Assembly (NCBI GenBank): GCA_965153455.1 | Contig: OZ234504.1 | Location: forward strand, 5,270,001 to 5,334,000 | Reading direction: 5' to 3' | DNA: 64,000 nucleotides | DNA from: Sphagnum compactum | Taxonomy: Eukaryota > Bryophyta > Sphagnopsida > Sphagnales | Part shown: positions 1 through 13,569 of the stretch, one piece after another | Layout: every line of letters begins with the position of its first letter | How positions within the stretch are numbered: the first letter of the stretch is position 1 | Translations under genes and position numbers: made by a program | Notes under the pieces: model-generated | The model's input: only the letters and a program-made list of their open reading frames with translations | Database searches by the model: none | What the model was told of the DNA's origin: nothing

Positions 1-12
1 GAAGAGATGTTG

Positions 13-119
13 AGGTATGTTTATAGGAGAGTTTAAGGAAGAGATTGGGAAGAGGAAGTAGGAAGAGAAGTTTAGGTATGTTCATAGGCGAGTTTAAGGA
101 AGAGATTGGGAGAGGAAGT
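13..119. repeat. two-copy tandem duplication, about 61-bp period
   Basis: Two purine-rich copies begin at 13 and 74. Both read AGGTATGTT, then a short variable stretch, then GAGTTTAAGGAAGAGATTGG. The rest of 120-1292 is AT-rich DNA with CTATCTACCTA-like low-complexity tracts near 310-410. I see no gene there. Confidence 0.7.
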
Positions 120-1292
120 TTAGTCAAGTTTAGTTGAGAGATTTGTGAAAAGGATGAGAGAGATTGGCTAGGTATAGTTGAGAGATGAGAAAGAATGGTC
201 AGGATTTAAGGTATGTTAATTAATGTGTAATTAAGTAATTAGGTGTTACTTTTAGTGGAACTAATTCCTATATTGACCCTATCTTAATGTATTTATCCAT
301 CTCTTTTTTTAATCTATCTATCTACCTAATGTACATACTCTCATAAGTTTTTATCTACTTACCTAATTGATGCATCTGCCTTCTAATTATCTATCTAGTT
401 ATTTAATTAGTGTGCTTATTTAATTTCTTAGAATAATGTTATATGAGATAAAAGTTTTGGTGTTGTAGGGGATATGAGAATGTTTTTTTTTTTCAAAAGT
501 TTATTTCATATTGTTTGTCATGTTTTCAAACTTGTGAACAATATAAATTGGTGCATTACAAGCATCAAAAAAGATAATAAATATTTAAAAACAAGTGTCA
601 TTTGAGATGAGGCAATAGAGGTTGAACCTTAAATGTTAAGCTCAAAATAAAATAGGCTTTTTCTAGTTAGGTGCTAGATGGCCTAAGTCTAGCCTAAATG
701 CCATGTGGCTTAGGTTTAAACATAACCTAGGTGCCACATGGCTTAGGTATATGTTTAATTTAAGTCTAGCCTAACGGTCACATATGCTATTGGGGCTTAA
801 TACCAAGGCCATGTATGCCAAAACTTGAAATAAATGTTTTTTTTAAATGAACATGACAATTCAAAATAAACATTATTCCAAAAACTAACTTTTATGATTG
901 ATGACTTAAAAAATGTAATCATATATGTCACATCAATTCATAATCATGTAATCAAATTAGATTGTCATTTACGCCATTCCATATGGCAGATCCATGACTA
1001 TAGTCATGGCAAATGGAAATATCTATAGTGTATACTAAATTTAAAAACAAGTAATTAATTTACCTACTAACTATGAAAATTAAGGTACTAAATCATAGTC
1101 AAGCTAGCTACGATGTCATAAGTGAGAGTTATATCAATCACCACCATGAAAAAAAACTAAATCCTTAACCAATGCATTACATTTTCATGAAGTATTAAAA
1201 TTTGTTAACATATGATATGTACATGTTTATTTCACATCTTCTTACATTACTTCCTTAGGTAAATATAAAGGTGAGTAGTAGGTAGATAAATA

Positions 1293-1334
1293 GTTAGTAG
1301 GTTGGGAGATGGTCAATATTTTGAGATGCTCATT
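1293..1334 (+). repeat. candidate left terminal inverted repeat of the hAT element
   Basis: Pairs by eye with 5678-5719 on the other strand. The outer 14 bases match with one difference, the middle is gapped, and the inner block (CAAT.TT..G.G.T.CTCAT) is a partial match. Nearby GTAGGTAG low complexity could inflate the outer match. Confidence 0.4.
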
Positions 1335-2888
1335 CATTGGCTGAAAATGGCGTCAATTTTTAGTCCGGTTCTTAGTGAGAGTTGCCATGAAAATTTGCTT
1401 TGCGAATTTCACTAGAAATGAGAACCGCCTAGTGAGTATTGCCCAAGTTCTCACTAGACATCAAATCTAAAAACCGAACCGGTTCTCACATTTTGAAAAG
1501 GGTCTAATTCTCACAATAAAAATTTTAAAAAATAAAAATAAATAGTAAATAATAAATAGTAAGTAAAAAGTAAGTGTAATAATAAAAAACTGAAAAACAT
1601 TAAGTAAAAAATAAGAATTGTTTTTTAAAAAATTAAACATTGTTTATGAAAGTAAAAAGTTAAAAGTTAAAAATTTTAAAAACTAAACTTATGGAAGGAA
1701 CCGTCACATTAGGGTTAGGGTTTAAGTTTACTTATGAAAAGGGTCGAAGCTCCCTTTTGAGTCCACTTTGTTCCTACTCACTATTACACCTCCAAATTTT
1801 TGTTCTCTTCTATTTTCAAAAACTCTTGTTTTTTTAAGATTTTTTTAATCTTCTTAATTGTCTTATGTTTTGTGTTATTTTTAGTTCTAGTTTTACTTTT
1901 ATGCTTTGTTTTGCAAAGTTAGTAATTTGTTAGTTGTGTGTTTTTGTTTTTGCCTTGCTTTCACTTGTGTTGTTGTTCCCATTCGTGTTGTTCCTTACTT
2001 GTTGCTCCCCGCCCATCGTTGTTCTTCGCTTGCTACTCCCAGCCCATCACTATTCTTCGCCTGTCACTTGTCACTATTCCCATTGTTACTCCTCATTTTG
2101 TTTAGGTGCCTCTAGCCCCCTTTACTATTGCTACTCCTGCTTGCCCATTATTACTCTTCACTTCTGTTTCCCTGAATGGTACTAGCTCCCCCCTCTTTGC
2201 CTTTTGCAAATAGTCTTTGGAGTTACAAGCAAAAACCAACAAACAACAAGGTAAATTTTTTCTTTTCACTTTTAATTTAATCATTTTTGAAGTTTTTTGT
2301 TTTTAGCTTTAATTTCTCATTTTTTTGTACAATAAAATATAATTTTTTTTTAATTTTGTAAAAAAAAGAAAGAAGAAAAGAAATTGTCTCTAAAACTTGT
2401 AAGTTTTACTTCTTTAATTTTTTTCTTTATAAATAGAATTAATCCATGAAGTTATGTTCCTTTTTTCTCTTTGATCTCATTCTTTTTAAACATTCCTTTG
2501 TATTTGAACTTATTTCTTTTATTAATCTACTTAAATTTATTTTTAACATTTCATTTATCTATTTGCAGGTTAGCTTGATTATTGGAAGGAGATTAGTGTT
2601 TGTTTGAAGGGGCAGTCATAGTTTTCCATTCAATTTTTATTCTTTGCATTAGGCCTAGAAGTGAATTATTGTTGTTATTTTTGTAAATCTTTTCTCCCCT
2701 TGACCCTTGATTTTTCTCTTTACCTCTGCCCTTTTGCTCATTAATTTTATAATCTATGAACAAAAAAAAATCTAAAAAGGTTATAGAAACCTTTTGATTT
2801 CAAAGAAATAGCTTGTAATGTTTTAGATTTTAGTTGTTGGGAGTTAAAAATTTGCATTGCTTGTTATTATTTTTGACATTACTTCCAA

Positions 2889-5320
2889 TGGAATAATCAA
2901 ATGCAAGTGAGAATACTAGAGAGGAAATTGAGATTGAACCTTTTCAAAATGAAGAATCGATGGATGATATATCTGTAACAGAAACTTTAATTGAGAATTT
3001 GAGCTTGGAAACTGAAGCAAGCATGGCTTCTGAATTAAACTAATGATGAAATATTCATCTTAAACATACAAAAACTACATGCTCAAAGATTGTTCTAGAA
3101 GCCTAAAGGGACTAATGTCATTTGTTGGGCTTTCTATGTGGCCAGTGATATAATAAACTAATGGATGGTAGAATTCCCCAAGTCATGAGATATCATTTAT
3201 GTTACAAAGCACTTGTGCTATATAATCCAAGAACAAAACTAAGGAAAAGACTTATCAGACTAATGGGATATCAGCTTTGAAAAAACATGTGGATGTAGAA
3301 CACAGTTTGCTTACAAAAAAACTTAATGAGGAAGTGAATAGTTCAAGGAGAACTCTAGTTGAAAAACAACCAACTAAAAAGAAGCAAAATGTATCTTCAT
3401 CTAGAATTTCTGAATTTTTCTCTACAAAATTTCCTTACAAGAAAGATAAAATGCAACAAAAACAATTTCTTAAAAACTAAACCTTACTGATTGTTAAGAA
3501 TCATTTGCTTGTACATCTTTTGGAGAGTCCATGGTTGAAGTCATTTTCTTTACAATTGAATCTTCATATTGTCTTTCCCTCTAGAAAAACGTTTCACAAG
3601 AGATTTTGCCAAACTTGGTTCAAAAAACAAAAGATGTTTATGTTTTACCAGAACTTGCTCGAGCATGTCAACTACTGCAAGTTTTGATTTGTGAATGTCA
3701 AAAGGCGCTAATGACATTTTTGCCTCGGTCATTAACTTTCTGGATGAAAATTGGCAACCTAAGAAGGTGACAATTGGTCGATTTGAAGCAATAGAACCAA
3801 CATGTCAAACCTTAGCTAAAAATTTGAGAAAGCTTTTGGATTCTTATGGTTTAAGCAAGAAGATCATTGCTTATATAAAAGATGAAGGGCCAAACTTAAA
3901 CTCTATGACCACAATTCTCAAATATGTTGTTAATTATGAGGTTTTGGGGTTGGAAGAACGTTTCAGTGGCACTTGTTTTGGTCATGCATTTTCCAAAACC
4001 TATTAGTATGCTACTACCAAAAAAAGAGTATGCAAACATCTTAAGTTTGTCTCAATCAAGTTTGTGTAGTTTTAATCCACAAGTGTATAACATGGCCAAG
4101 GAAATTTGGAAAGGGAAAACAAGAGTGGACGAAAACTTGTATTGAGTCTAGAATTCAACCAAGGAAATTAAATACATTTGTTAAAACATGGTAACTGTCT
4201 CTTTATTCATCTTTTTATGTTGATTACTTTTTATTTTTGAATAAATAAAATTTTCTAACATTTTTACTGACTATCTGAATTTTTTTATAGGTTTGCAAGC
4301 AGGTTAATATTATTCCAAGAAGCTTTTCTTTTTCATCGAGCTATTATCATGTGTTATAGCATGCAAACTAATGTTTGAATGTCTAGCCATGCTCCTCCTC
4401 CTATTACATGTTCATTTGTTAAACAATAGTTGATTGTTCAAGCCCTATTGTTTTTACTTGTGTCTTGACATTGGTTATTCTCAAATGCCCTGAAGTCTAC
4501 CATCACCATGAGTTCTAAAGCTAGGGATGAAATGCATTTGAAACCTTCTTTTGAATCCCTCATGGATGATGACACTAGACTATTTTTAAAGTTAGCAACT
4601 TTTACCTTTAACATTAAATCATAAGTGTTTGAGGTTTTAGTTTATTTCCTTTCATTCTTGAGGACATGTGAAGAGAAAAAAACACATAATAAGTTGCTTT
4701 TGATGTTCGATCCTAGGTTCAAGAATCTTCATTTTGTTTCTTCATATGTTGGTAAAGAGCAAAGAGTGTGTATTGTGGAGCAGTATGATAAGAGAATGTT
4801 GTATCCCATATTGGTCAAGTCATACAATCATTTACATCTTGTCGGAGATGTTGTTTCTAGTTCTATAAATCAAGATGTTGACTGGGACTATGGACTAAAT
4901 ATTTTCAAATGACCAGCAACAACGTTGAAACTGCAAAGGAAATTGTATCAAGGGAATTGTTGGATTTCAAGAGGTTTCATGTGGATGTGAAAGATATAAA
5001 AAACCTTTTTCTAATGGTGGGAGAAACATGAGTCTAGATTCCCTGCAGTTGGTTTTTTTGTGAAACAAATTTTAAGAATTGTAGGTTCCCAAATTGAAAC
5101 TAAATGCATTTTTTTTCTTGCTAGAATTTTGACAAGCCATAAAAAATGTCAGTTACAATCTAAAAATTTAAATAAATTAATTTTTATTAATCAAAATTGG
5201 CCCAATGATCCTAAGGTAGGATGTAATATGCCATCAACCTTGGTGGAATTCACAGAGAAGGATCAAATTGTAGAGGAGTTGGAGGAATTTGAAAGGGAGT
5301 TCAAAAGGGGGGAATTGTAG
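2889..5320 (+). pseudogene. hAT transposase (BED zinc finger / hAT dimerisation), degenerate
   Basis: Remnants of one transposase spread over three frames. From 2889 comes an acidic N-terminus (ENTREEIEIEPFQNEE), interrupted by a stop right after its first codons. The 3090-3310 block looks like a BED-finger zone ending in the typical LKKHVDVEH. At 3695-4006 the catalytic core reads INFLDENWQPKKVTIG, then IKDEGPNLNSMTT and GTCFGHAFSKTY. At 4690-4850 follows the LLLMFDPRFKNLHFVSSYVG block. At 5035-5220 is the C-terminal dimerisation region, with FPAVGFFVKQILRIVGSQIE and later LIFINQNWPNDPK. In the family the dimerisation block usually reads SQIETERIFSLAG; here it is SQIETKCIFFLAR. Several frameshifts and stops separate the blocks and there is an AT-rich gap at 4200-4560, so this is a dead copy. 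Confidence 0.8.
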
Positions 5321-5677
5321 ATACGAACTCTTCATATTAAAAAATTATTTTCCATAATTTATTAATTTACATAGTTCATCATTTATTATGATTATAAGAA
5401 AAAAAAATTTAAAAAACCCCAAAAAAGTAAAATATAAAATATAAAAAGACTTGAATTATGAAAATCAACTTGTGAAAACAACTTTTGAAAACCAGCGTTT
5501 CAAAATTTGGTGAAACCTGGTGACCTTAAAAATTGCCTAACCACATTTTTTTTAAATTCTAAAACCCGGGGCATTTTTCAAAATGGGAAATTAAAAAAAA
5601 TTTAAATTTAAAAAAAAAACCGAGGTGGTTCTTAAAACCTACCCCAAAAACCAAAACCAACGATTTCCACAAAAAAA

Positions 5678-5719
5678 TGAGAACCACCCAACATTGTTAC
5701 CAACCCCAACCTACCAACC
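5678..5719 (-). repeat. candidate right terminal inverted repeat of the hAT element
   Basis: Reverse complement resembles 1293-1334. It contains AACCACCCAACAT at 5682-5694, which recurs exactly at 33007-33019 at the edge of another putative hAT-derived element. That supports this being a true transposon end. Confidence 0.45.
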
Positions 5720-8700
5720 AACTTACGGTTAGCGCAATTAGTCTATTTCATATTCTACATACATGTATCTTTGTCTCAAATTTTTTTCTTATTTTTTTTC
5801 CCCTCCTTATTCCTACTAACCTCCTTCCTCCCCCTACTTACCAACTAAAAGACTGACCCCCCTAACTTACATAATGACCTACTTGCCTATCTACCTATAT
5901 GAAATGACTTACTTATACCTATTCATTACATAGGGGATGTTGTCAAAAGATGACGACATTGCATGAAGAACAAGTAAGTATTTATGTCCTCCCACATACC
6001 TACTTACTATGCATCCATGTGGCGCTATTACATGTAGGGCCCACCTACCTACTAACTATTGGTTTCTAATGATGAACTAAACCTACTAATGCGAAAAGAA
6101 ACTTGATGCCACTACCAACAAATGTGAATATTGCAAAAACTTTGTCATCCTTAACTTAAGTTTTAACCTTCTACCCTCCAATGACATCATATGTAGTGAA
6201 CCCTAATCCTAGTATTGCAATAAGTGCCCAAATGCCTTTTGCAATATTTGCATATTGGGTACATCCACAAATGATCAACCATTGTATAAGTGGGGACTTA
6301 AACCAATCAACAAAATGCAATATTGTAATACCTTGGCCACTTCAACATAGGTTTGTCAATTATTTAATTAATTTTGCGGATTCCATTTCGACATATGATA
6401 CATCCCCAAATATTGAACCATCAAATGTTTTTTATTCCTTAAAAAAAATGGATAATTTTTTTCAAGTTTTCAACATTTTTGAAAATAATATAATTAGTGT
6501 TGAATTGGCCAAAGTACTACAAAACCCTTGCTATCACATGGAAATGAAAACAAATGCTCCTTGCAACAAAGCCACATTAATTTTTTTTTTTCATTCCTTC
6601 TTTTTCAATATTATTCTTTTTCTTTCTTCTTCCAAATCCTCCTCCTAAACATCTTTTTTGTGTGAGAAATTTCACCTTGTTACAAATTATTTTGGGAAAA
6701 TAAAAATATTTTGTTACAAGATTCCTATTTTTTGAAAAACAATGTCAAAAAGATAGTTTTGGGTTAAAATCACCACATTTTTATTCCTAGCTATATAAGG
6801 TAGCCAAATTATGAAAGGATTTTTTTTGGATAGGGCTTAGAGATTGGTTGCCATTTAATGTTAGATCCTTCTTGAGATATTTGCCATTGATGTGAAAATA
6901 AAAACTTGAAAAAAAACATTGCACCCAAGAAGGAAAAAAACTTTTTTCTTCCCCACAAGATGAAAAAAGAAAGTTATCAAGCCAAGGGGACCAACCTCCT
7001 TCTAATCAACACAAAAAAACCAAAAAAAGAAGAGACTTACTACAAAGAACAACATATGCAAAGTTGCAAACTTTTTTTGAAAAAACTTTTTGTTAAAAAC
7101 GCAATCTAAAGTTTTCATTGCAAAGCTACAAACTTCCAAAAAAATGAAGAAGAAGAAATAAACATTGCCATGAATTGAATTCTTCACATACTTTTGAATT
7201 TATATATGAAAAACACCATGCAATGAACCAAACTCTTCAAAGGTTTGGAAAAAACCAATTTTGTTTTGTTCTTTTTAATTTGCAAGGAGTTTGACTCCTA
7301 GTAGGGTGTGAGTTTTAATAGAATTATAAAAGAAATTAATTATATAAAAATTAAGCTCCTTGAACAACATAGTGATGGTATTATGTTGTTGCAAACGAGT
7401 GATGAGCAAACTTAACATTTCAGAATTAAAAAAAAAAGAAACCAACTACATTTTACAACAAGTTAAACTCCTCACAACTACAAGGTGCCATGACAAACAA
7501 GGTGCCATTGTCATGTTGCGAGGAGCTCAACTCAAACTTAACAAAACAATTACATGATTGCACCTAATCATGCACAACACCATGGTGATGCCCATGAAGT
7601 TAAAGGGGGGAGTATAACATCTTGCATGCACTTGTGGGTGTTGGATGACATGGGCCAAAACAAACAAACAAACAAACAAAAACCTATCTTAACATATAAA
7701 TATTTGGTATCAAAAGTGTCATGTCAATTTAATGGCATTAAATGAAATGTCTTGTGGAAATTCTTTTAAAGTTGTAGACCAATAGTGAATGCCATGAGTT
7801 ATTATTTTCTGAATAATTCCACCTAATGCAAGGGGTGTAAAATGGCCTATTGCATAAATATATGACATTTTTTATTCATCGATGACCTTTCTCATTTTTA
7901 AAAAAACGTTTGTTTATTGTCAACTCATTAGTTGTTAATAAGGGGAAGATGATTGAAGATGTTGCTCTATGTTTGTTGAATTTGTTATCGTTAGCATAAA
8001 CTATAACTCTCCTAGTAAAATTAAAATAAATAAGTTTTGACCATTAAATAAGTATGCATTAAAAACACATATTTCATCATGCAATGTCAAAGCCATGAGT
8101 ATACACAAGCTCTTAAACTTATCATGAAGAGAAGGCTTTTTTGAAATGCTTCAAAAATATTTTGCACATGCATCAATATCAAAAGAAGATTTGAAAACAA
8201 TGGGATCGACAGTTCACACGTGACATACAAAAATATTCAAACCCTTGGCAAGGGCAAAGTGATGGTTACAATGAACATGTTCAAGATGCAAATTGTATAT
8301 AACATGAAGAACCATTTTAGCATAATTAGTTAGTAAATTGATCGTATTCCTTTTCTTCAAACCCATCTGCATTATGTGTTGCATTACATTTATTAAAAAC
8401 TTATTCCAAAATTCCATAATATTCAATTTAATAATTTTCAATATTTTTGCAAAATTTGCTAAGCTAGCAATGATTATGATAATAAAATAATCAAACAAGA
8501 AAGCATTTGAATTGAGGACTCAATGGTAGGCACGTCATGAAGGTAAAAGTTTTTAACAATAGATTAATCACCAAGAAAGGTGAAATTTTATCACGAATGT
8601 GATGGTTTAAAATTGGAAAATTAGGTTGGTTGCTTTATTTTAATGATATAAAATTGTGGTCTTTCAGATATTTCAATTCAAATTTTTATTTTGATGTAAT

Positions 8701-11700
8701 TCAATTGTGCAAAGAAATATAATCTATGAATATCACTAAGCAAAATGGTGTGAGCACTAATAATGATTGGGATTTGAAAGCAAGCAATGTAAAAAAAAAG
8801 ATTTTTAGTTTTATGATTTTTTTAATGTTCATTATCAACATATCCATTTGGAGATTTCATTTTTTTTCAATGGTGTTGCTTAAGTAATGAATTTGTCCCT
8901 GAATTCTACCTTTCAATCAAAAGATCTAATTCGATATTATTTTATCCAAGGACTATGAGGTCCTTTGGCCCCAAAATCAAATTCTATTTATTTGAAATTT
9001 CTAAATGAATATTTTTACCACTTTTCCTTAACTTTTTGGGCATTGCCCCAATATGTCAATCATTGTGTGATTATCATTGGCACGAATAAACATTCATTTT
9101 CAAAATATGCATGTTTTGTGGTGCATTTGAAAAATGGACAAAACATAGATCAAATTAAATGCATGGGATCATGGTTCTTTTGATATTATAAGTTACAAAT
9201 TTGTATGTCATTTACATCACACCTTATTTACATGTCAGAAATAATTTTTAAAGTTTGGACATATTGGAAAGTTCAAACATTTTCCAAAAGTTCCAACAAT
9301 GTATTTGAGTGTGGTTTTAATTTTATAATGCCTTTTTAAAAAAAATGTCAACAAGTTTGAAATTATGTAACTAAGGGTTTCTTCTACAAAATGGACAATT
9401 TTTTAAAACAATAGTTAACAATCAATTTCAAAATCTTTCAACATTTATTTGTTTATTTTGATGTATTTACCTTTTCAATTTGAATTCTTCAACCTTCCTA
9501 CCAAGTAATCATTTAACACAACTTGGCATGATCATGACTTTCAAATTACTATAATGTATAGTTTTCACTTTAATTTAATAACTTTTTGGTTCCTTTAACT
9601 ATGAATAATACACAAAAGCAAATAATTTGATAATAATGTGCATATTGGCCTCTTTCAAATTCAAGAATCTATAATGACTTTCCACAAAGATCCACACTTT
9701 TACATGTCATTGGTGTCCTATAGATGTCATATGGAAAAAATTGAAATAAATGAATAGTCAGCACATGTAAAAGCACACATAAACTCAAATGTTTTTGTAA
9801 GCCACAAAAAGAAAATCCCAAAAGGGGTAGAGGCAATGTTTTTTTTTGGTGAAAATTTTAGAATTTACCTCCAAACTTAATTCCATACCTATGACTAATG
9901 TTTGACACAAATTTTTTGATGAAAGGCTTGGCTAAAAAAAAAGAAAAAATATTATTGTTTCTTGCCAAAATTTAAGGGAATTAAACCTTCATCCTTTTCA
10001 AGGCTTTCCACTATCCCAACCAATGGGATAACATTACAAATACAAAACATAAGGAACATTTTAAAAACTCATTCCTTAATAATTGATAGAATTTTAAAAT
10101 ATTAAAATAGAAACTTCCAATTTTCATTTTCTCAAATAAATAAATATTTCAACATCATATTGCCAAACATCAATTGTAGGTATGGTAGTTGGTTTTTAGG
10201 TTGTGTTTTGGTCACATCAACATTTACAAAAAGGTAAAAGTTTGTGAGCCACCACATGTAATATAAAGATTTATTTTCTCACATTTTAAATCATGTATGT
10301 TTCACAACCTAACACAACCATTAATTGTTCACAATTTTTTAAAATAAATGTCATGTAAAATAACTTCTAACCTGCCAAAAGTAAAGATTATAGAACACCC
10401 ACACACAACAACTTTTCACTTTGATGATTGCATTAAGAAAACATCAAGTAATACAATTATAAACTTTTAATTTTGGAACAAGTTTGTACAAATTTGCCAC
10501 ATGCATTGTCACAAATTCGAGTTTCAAAGTCCAAAATTTTAAAGTTTAAAAAAAGTTAAAGAAGGAAGTCTACAAGTTATGGATTGATGCCAAAGGTGTT
10601 CAATTTGTGTACAACACTTGACTAATATATGCCATCAATTCACACCAATGGGATTTTTTAAGTTTTAAAACCTTTCAACTCATGGTTAGACCAAATGCAT
10701 GTCCTTGAACTTTATAAGTTTCATGTTGCCTTTGATGTTGATTAAAACAACACACATTTGAAACGACAACTGTTCAATCAACTAACAATAAAAATCATAT
10801 TGATATCAATTGATCACACATATGTACCATTTTCTTATATTTGTAACAACGATTTCATATATTTATATGACCATTTTTCCCATAATTGCTCATAAATTGG
10901 CTTATTCAATATTTAAATTTTAAAGGGGCCCCACCTTAAAACCAAATAATCCTAACTCTCATCTTTTAAGGTAAATGTGATTTTGAGTGTAAAGATTTAA
11001 CATTGGCCTATAAAATGCCTTGTTTTTGTTGTTTTATAACCTTTTTTTGGATTAGTCCCCTTATAAAACACAAACCTTACAATGCCTAATCATTAACCTT
11101 TATAACGTGCACCACAATAATTACCATTCCAATTAATGACGACATTTCTTTGCCAAATATTTATTTATTTTAAAAATGAGATTTTGCAATTTCAAATTTA
11201 ACGTTTTAGAATTTCAATAGTTGACGAATAAATATGCAAAATACATCATGCATTGTGCATTTGTAAAAGTAATCCAGTGATTTTCAATTTTCAACAATTT
11301 TCACATTGAAATAATATCTTATTACAATTCTTGGATGACCAAATTCATAAAGTTGAAATATAAGCAATTCAATTCAAACCAATGTTGAAAACATAAGTGA
11401 CCAGAGAAAAATGTTAAGTATTCACAATTTCAAGAAAACAATGTTATGATATATTTCTAGTAAATCATTTGCCCTAAAGATTTTAAAATGATCTTCAAAT
11501 TGTGACCTTGCAAAAATACACAAATCATTTCCATATCACCCTTGGGAGCTTACAAATATTAGAATAATAAACCATTACAACGTGTGGTCCAAATTTTCAA
11601 AGTTTTACAATTCTTAACATTCACTACATTTCACATATTGCAACATCAACAACAAAAATGTGTCTAATGAGATTCGAACCCAACTATCCCCTTATATCAA

Positions 11701-13069
11701 GAGATCTTAAATCCCCATATTTGTTGATGAATGATGTTTTTTCAATCTTCAAGAAGGTGAACAAAAATTTCAATGTTTCATATTGTTTCACGCTTCAAAG
11801 ATAACCACCAATCCATAACTTACACATTTGCTTAGTATGGTGACACTCACATTGCCCCATTGAACGTTTTGAAGTTTAACTTGTTCACATGTTAGCTTCA
11901 CTAATAATTTGTTTAAATGAACTTTATTTCAATTAACCATGTTAAATGGAAACAAAATATTTTTGTTTTGCCAAAGCTACATTAAATTGGGTGAATTTAT
12001 ATGTCACTCCATTTTTATTCATAAGAAGTCCATAACCAAAAGTTGTATTTTGACATTTTTGCAAATTTCAAAAGTTGAAAAACCTTTTAAGGTTTCTAGG
12101 TACCATTTGATGAATAAATACCATAGTAGGCACATAGGTTCGGCAATAATTAATTCATATTTATAGAATTGTGTAATTTTTGGCTATTTTGAAACCTTGT
12201 TGTCCAAAATTTCTAAAATATAAATTAAAACTGTTGAACATTCTTGAAATATTAAATCTCATTACAAATTGTCATGCATTGAACAACTTATAGGTCACAT
12301 GTGACATAATGAAATATACCATTTAATGATACTTTGTTAAACTGTTGAAAACCCTAAAAATTTCTAAAAACATTGTTGATTATTTCATTAACTTGTAATG
12401 ATTTTGTCAATTTTTTTGAATTAATAATAATAATCATTCGGCATTAATTCTTTGAACCTGGTTTTTCCCATTTTAGAATCATGTGGTTCTAATTCGAAAA
12501 CATTTTTTCAAATTCAAGAACTTCTAGGCCCAATTCAAAACTAGGTTCAATTAAACTACGTTCCATATCAACATTACACACTCCCCTATGCTAAATATTG
12601 TATAAATTGAAAATTTTATATCAAACTAAATTTGAGGATTATATAAAAATGAAGTTCAACAACTAAAAAAAATAAAAATTTAACTTTGAAATTAAGCCTA
12701 CATGCTAACATTTTCAAAAAAAAATAAAAATAAACTTGTCTACTTAAAAAAACTTGTCCATGTTTTTAAGAATGTTTTTTCACGATTCCAATTCCAAGTC
12801 TGGATCGAGCAATTGAAACTTGAGATTAGTTATGGAGTTATAATAAAGTTATCCGTAAAGTAAGAACCCTGAGTTTGGTCATACACAGGGTGAGATTCAA
12901 AAAAAACCTGCAAAAAAGTCCACTAGCATTCAGCGGGGTATGAAACTCAGAAAAAAAACCATCAATTTTGGTAATAAGCTAAGTTTCATCCTGTCTTTCC
13001 TTTTTCATGAGCGCCTCCACTGCTGCTACATATACGTATTATTTTCACTGCTCCTAACTGTACAACTAC
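5720..13069. other. 7.3-kb AT-rich intergenic desert
   Basis: No gene, RNA gene or intact transposon is recognisable. The right flank of the hAT element (5790-6060) is pyrimidine-rich with CTACTTACC-like motifs. An AAAC microsatellite lies at 7657-7680. The open stretches here (for example 6181-6648 and 8214-8498) match no family I know and have the amino-acid bias of AT-rich noise. The texture suggests very old, fully decayed repeats. Confidence 0.6.
7657..7682. repeat. AAAC microsatellite
   Basis: About six AAAC units in a row, inside the AT-rich desert. Confidence 0.9.
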
Positions 13070-13199
13070 TATGATTAGTCTCGAACCTTGTGCATTAAAT
13101 GTCGAGTTTCAGCATTTCACTCGCACTGAGTTGCAGCATTTCATACTGAGATTTAATAAAATGTGTTTACTTTGCGGATTGTGTGACACACCCCCTTGT

Positions 13200-13569
13200 T
13201 TTAATTCGTATTCACAAATCACGTACCTACCTACCTACCTACCCACCTTATTTTCCTTTATAGCCTCTTCGTTGCACATGTACTGTACGCGGCGGCTTCC
13301 GAAAGAGGGTGGGAGCGGCGCGGGCGGGCAGATGAGCGAGGACTTATGGCAGCGCCTCTGCTGTTCGGGATTTGTTTTTTCCCGTGCTGGGTTTTTGATG
13401 CGCTACATGGATCTGAGTAGCTATAGTAAGCTTTCAGTGGGCGAGTAGTGGCCGGCAAATAAGCAGGGGCTTGCCGGATTGCAAACAAGCTTGGCAGCGG
13501 AGAGATTGTGAAACGCATACGGCGACGAGTGGGCGGGGTGGAGATCTGGGAGACTGGAAGGGGGGGAAG
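13200..13569 (+). promoter_or_regulatory. GC-rich promoter / 5' leader of the CCCH gene
   Basis: Composition shifts abruptly from AT-rich DNA to a CpG-containing GC-rich stretch (about 13285-13570) directly before the first coding ATG. A short CTAC repeat sits at 13224-13241. The protein frame stays open upstream of 13570 but has no ATG there, which supports 13570 as the start. No clear TATA box was identified. Confidence 0.5.

Larger units (their letters stand above)
1293..5719 (+). mobile_element. decayed hAT-superfamily DNA transposon, about 4.4 kb
   Basis: A hAT transposon whose transposase reads left to right. The interior (2889-5320) keeps recognisable transposase blocks, including the hAT dimerisation region. 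Candidate terminal inverted repeats are 1293-1334 and 5678-5719. Outer arms GTTAGTAGGTTGGG (left) and GTTGGTAGGTTGGG (right, reverse complement) match at 13 of 14 positions, and an inner block matches at about 14 of 20. The subterminal zones carry repeated GGTTCT/AGAACC motifs (near 1366, 1420, 1480 and 5620-5690). I could not find a convincing 8-bp target duplication, so the ends are provisional. Stops and frameshifts make it non-autonomous today. Confidence 0.6.

Noticed and set aside
6181-6648. 155-codon plus-strand open frame
   Set aside because: No recognisable domain, AT-driven composition, no splice context and no neighbours. Kept as intergenic.
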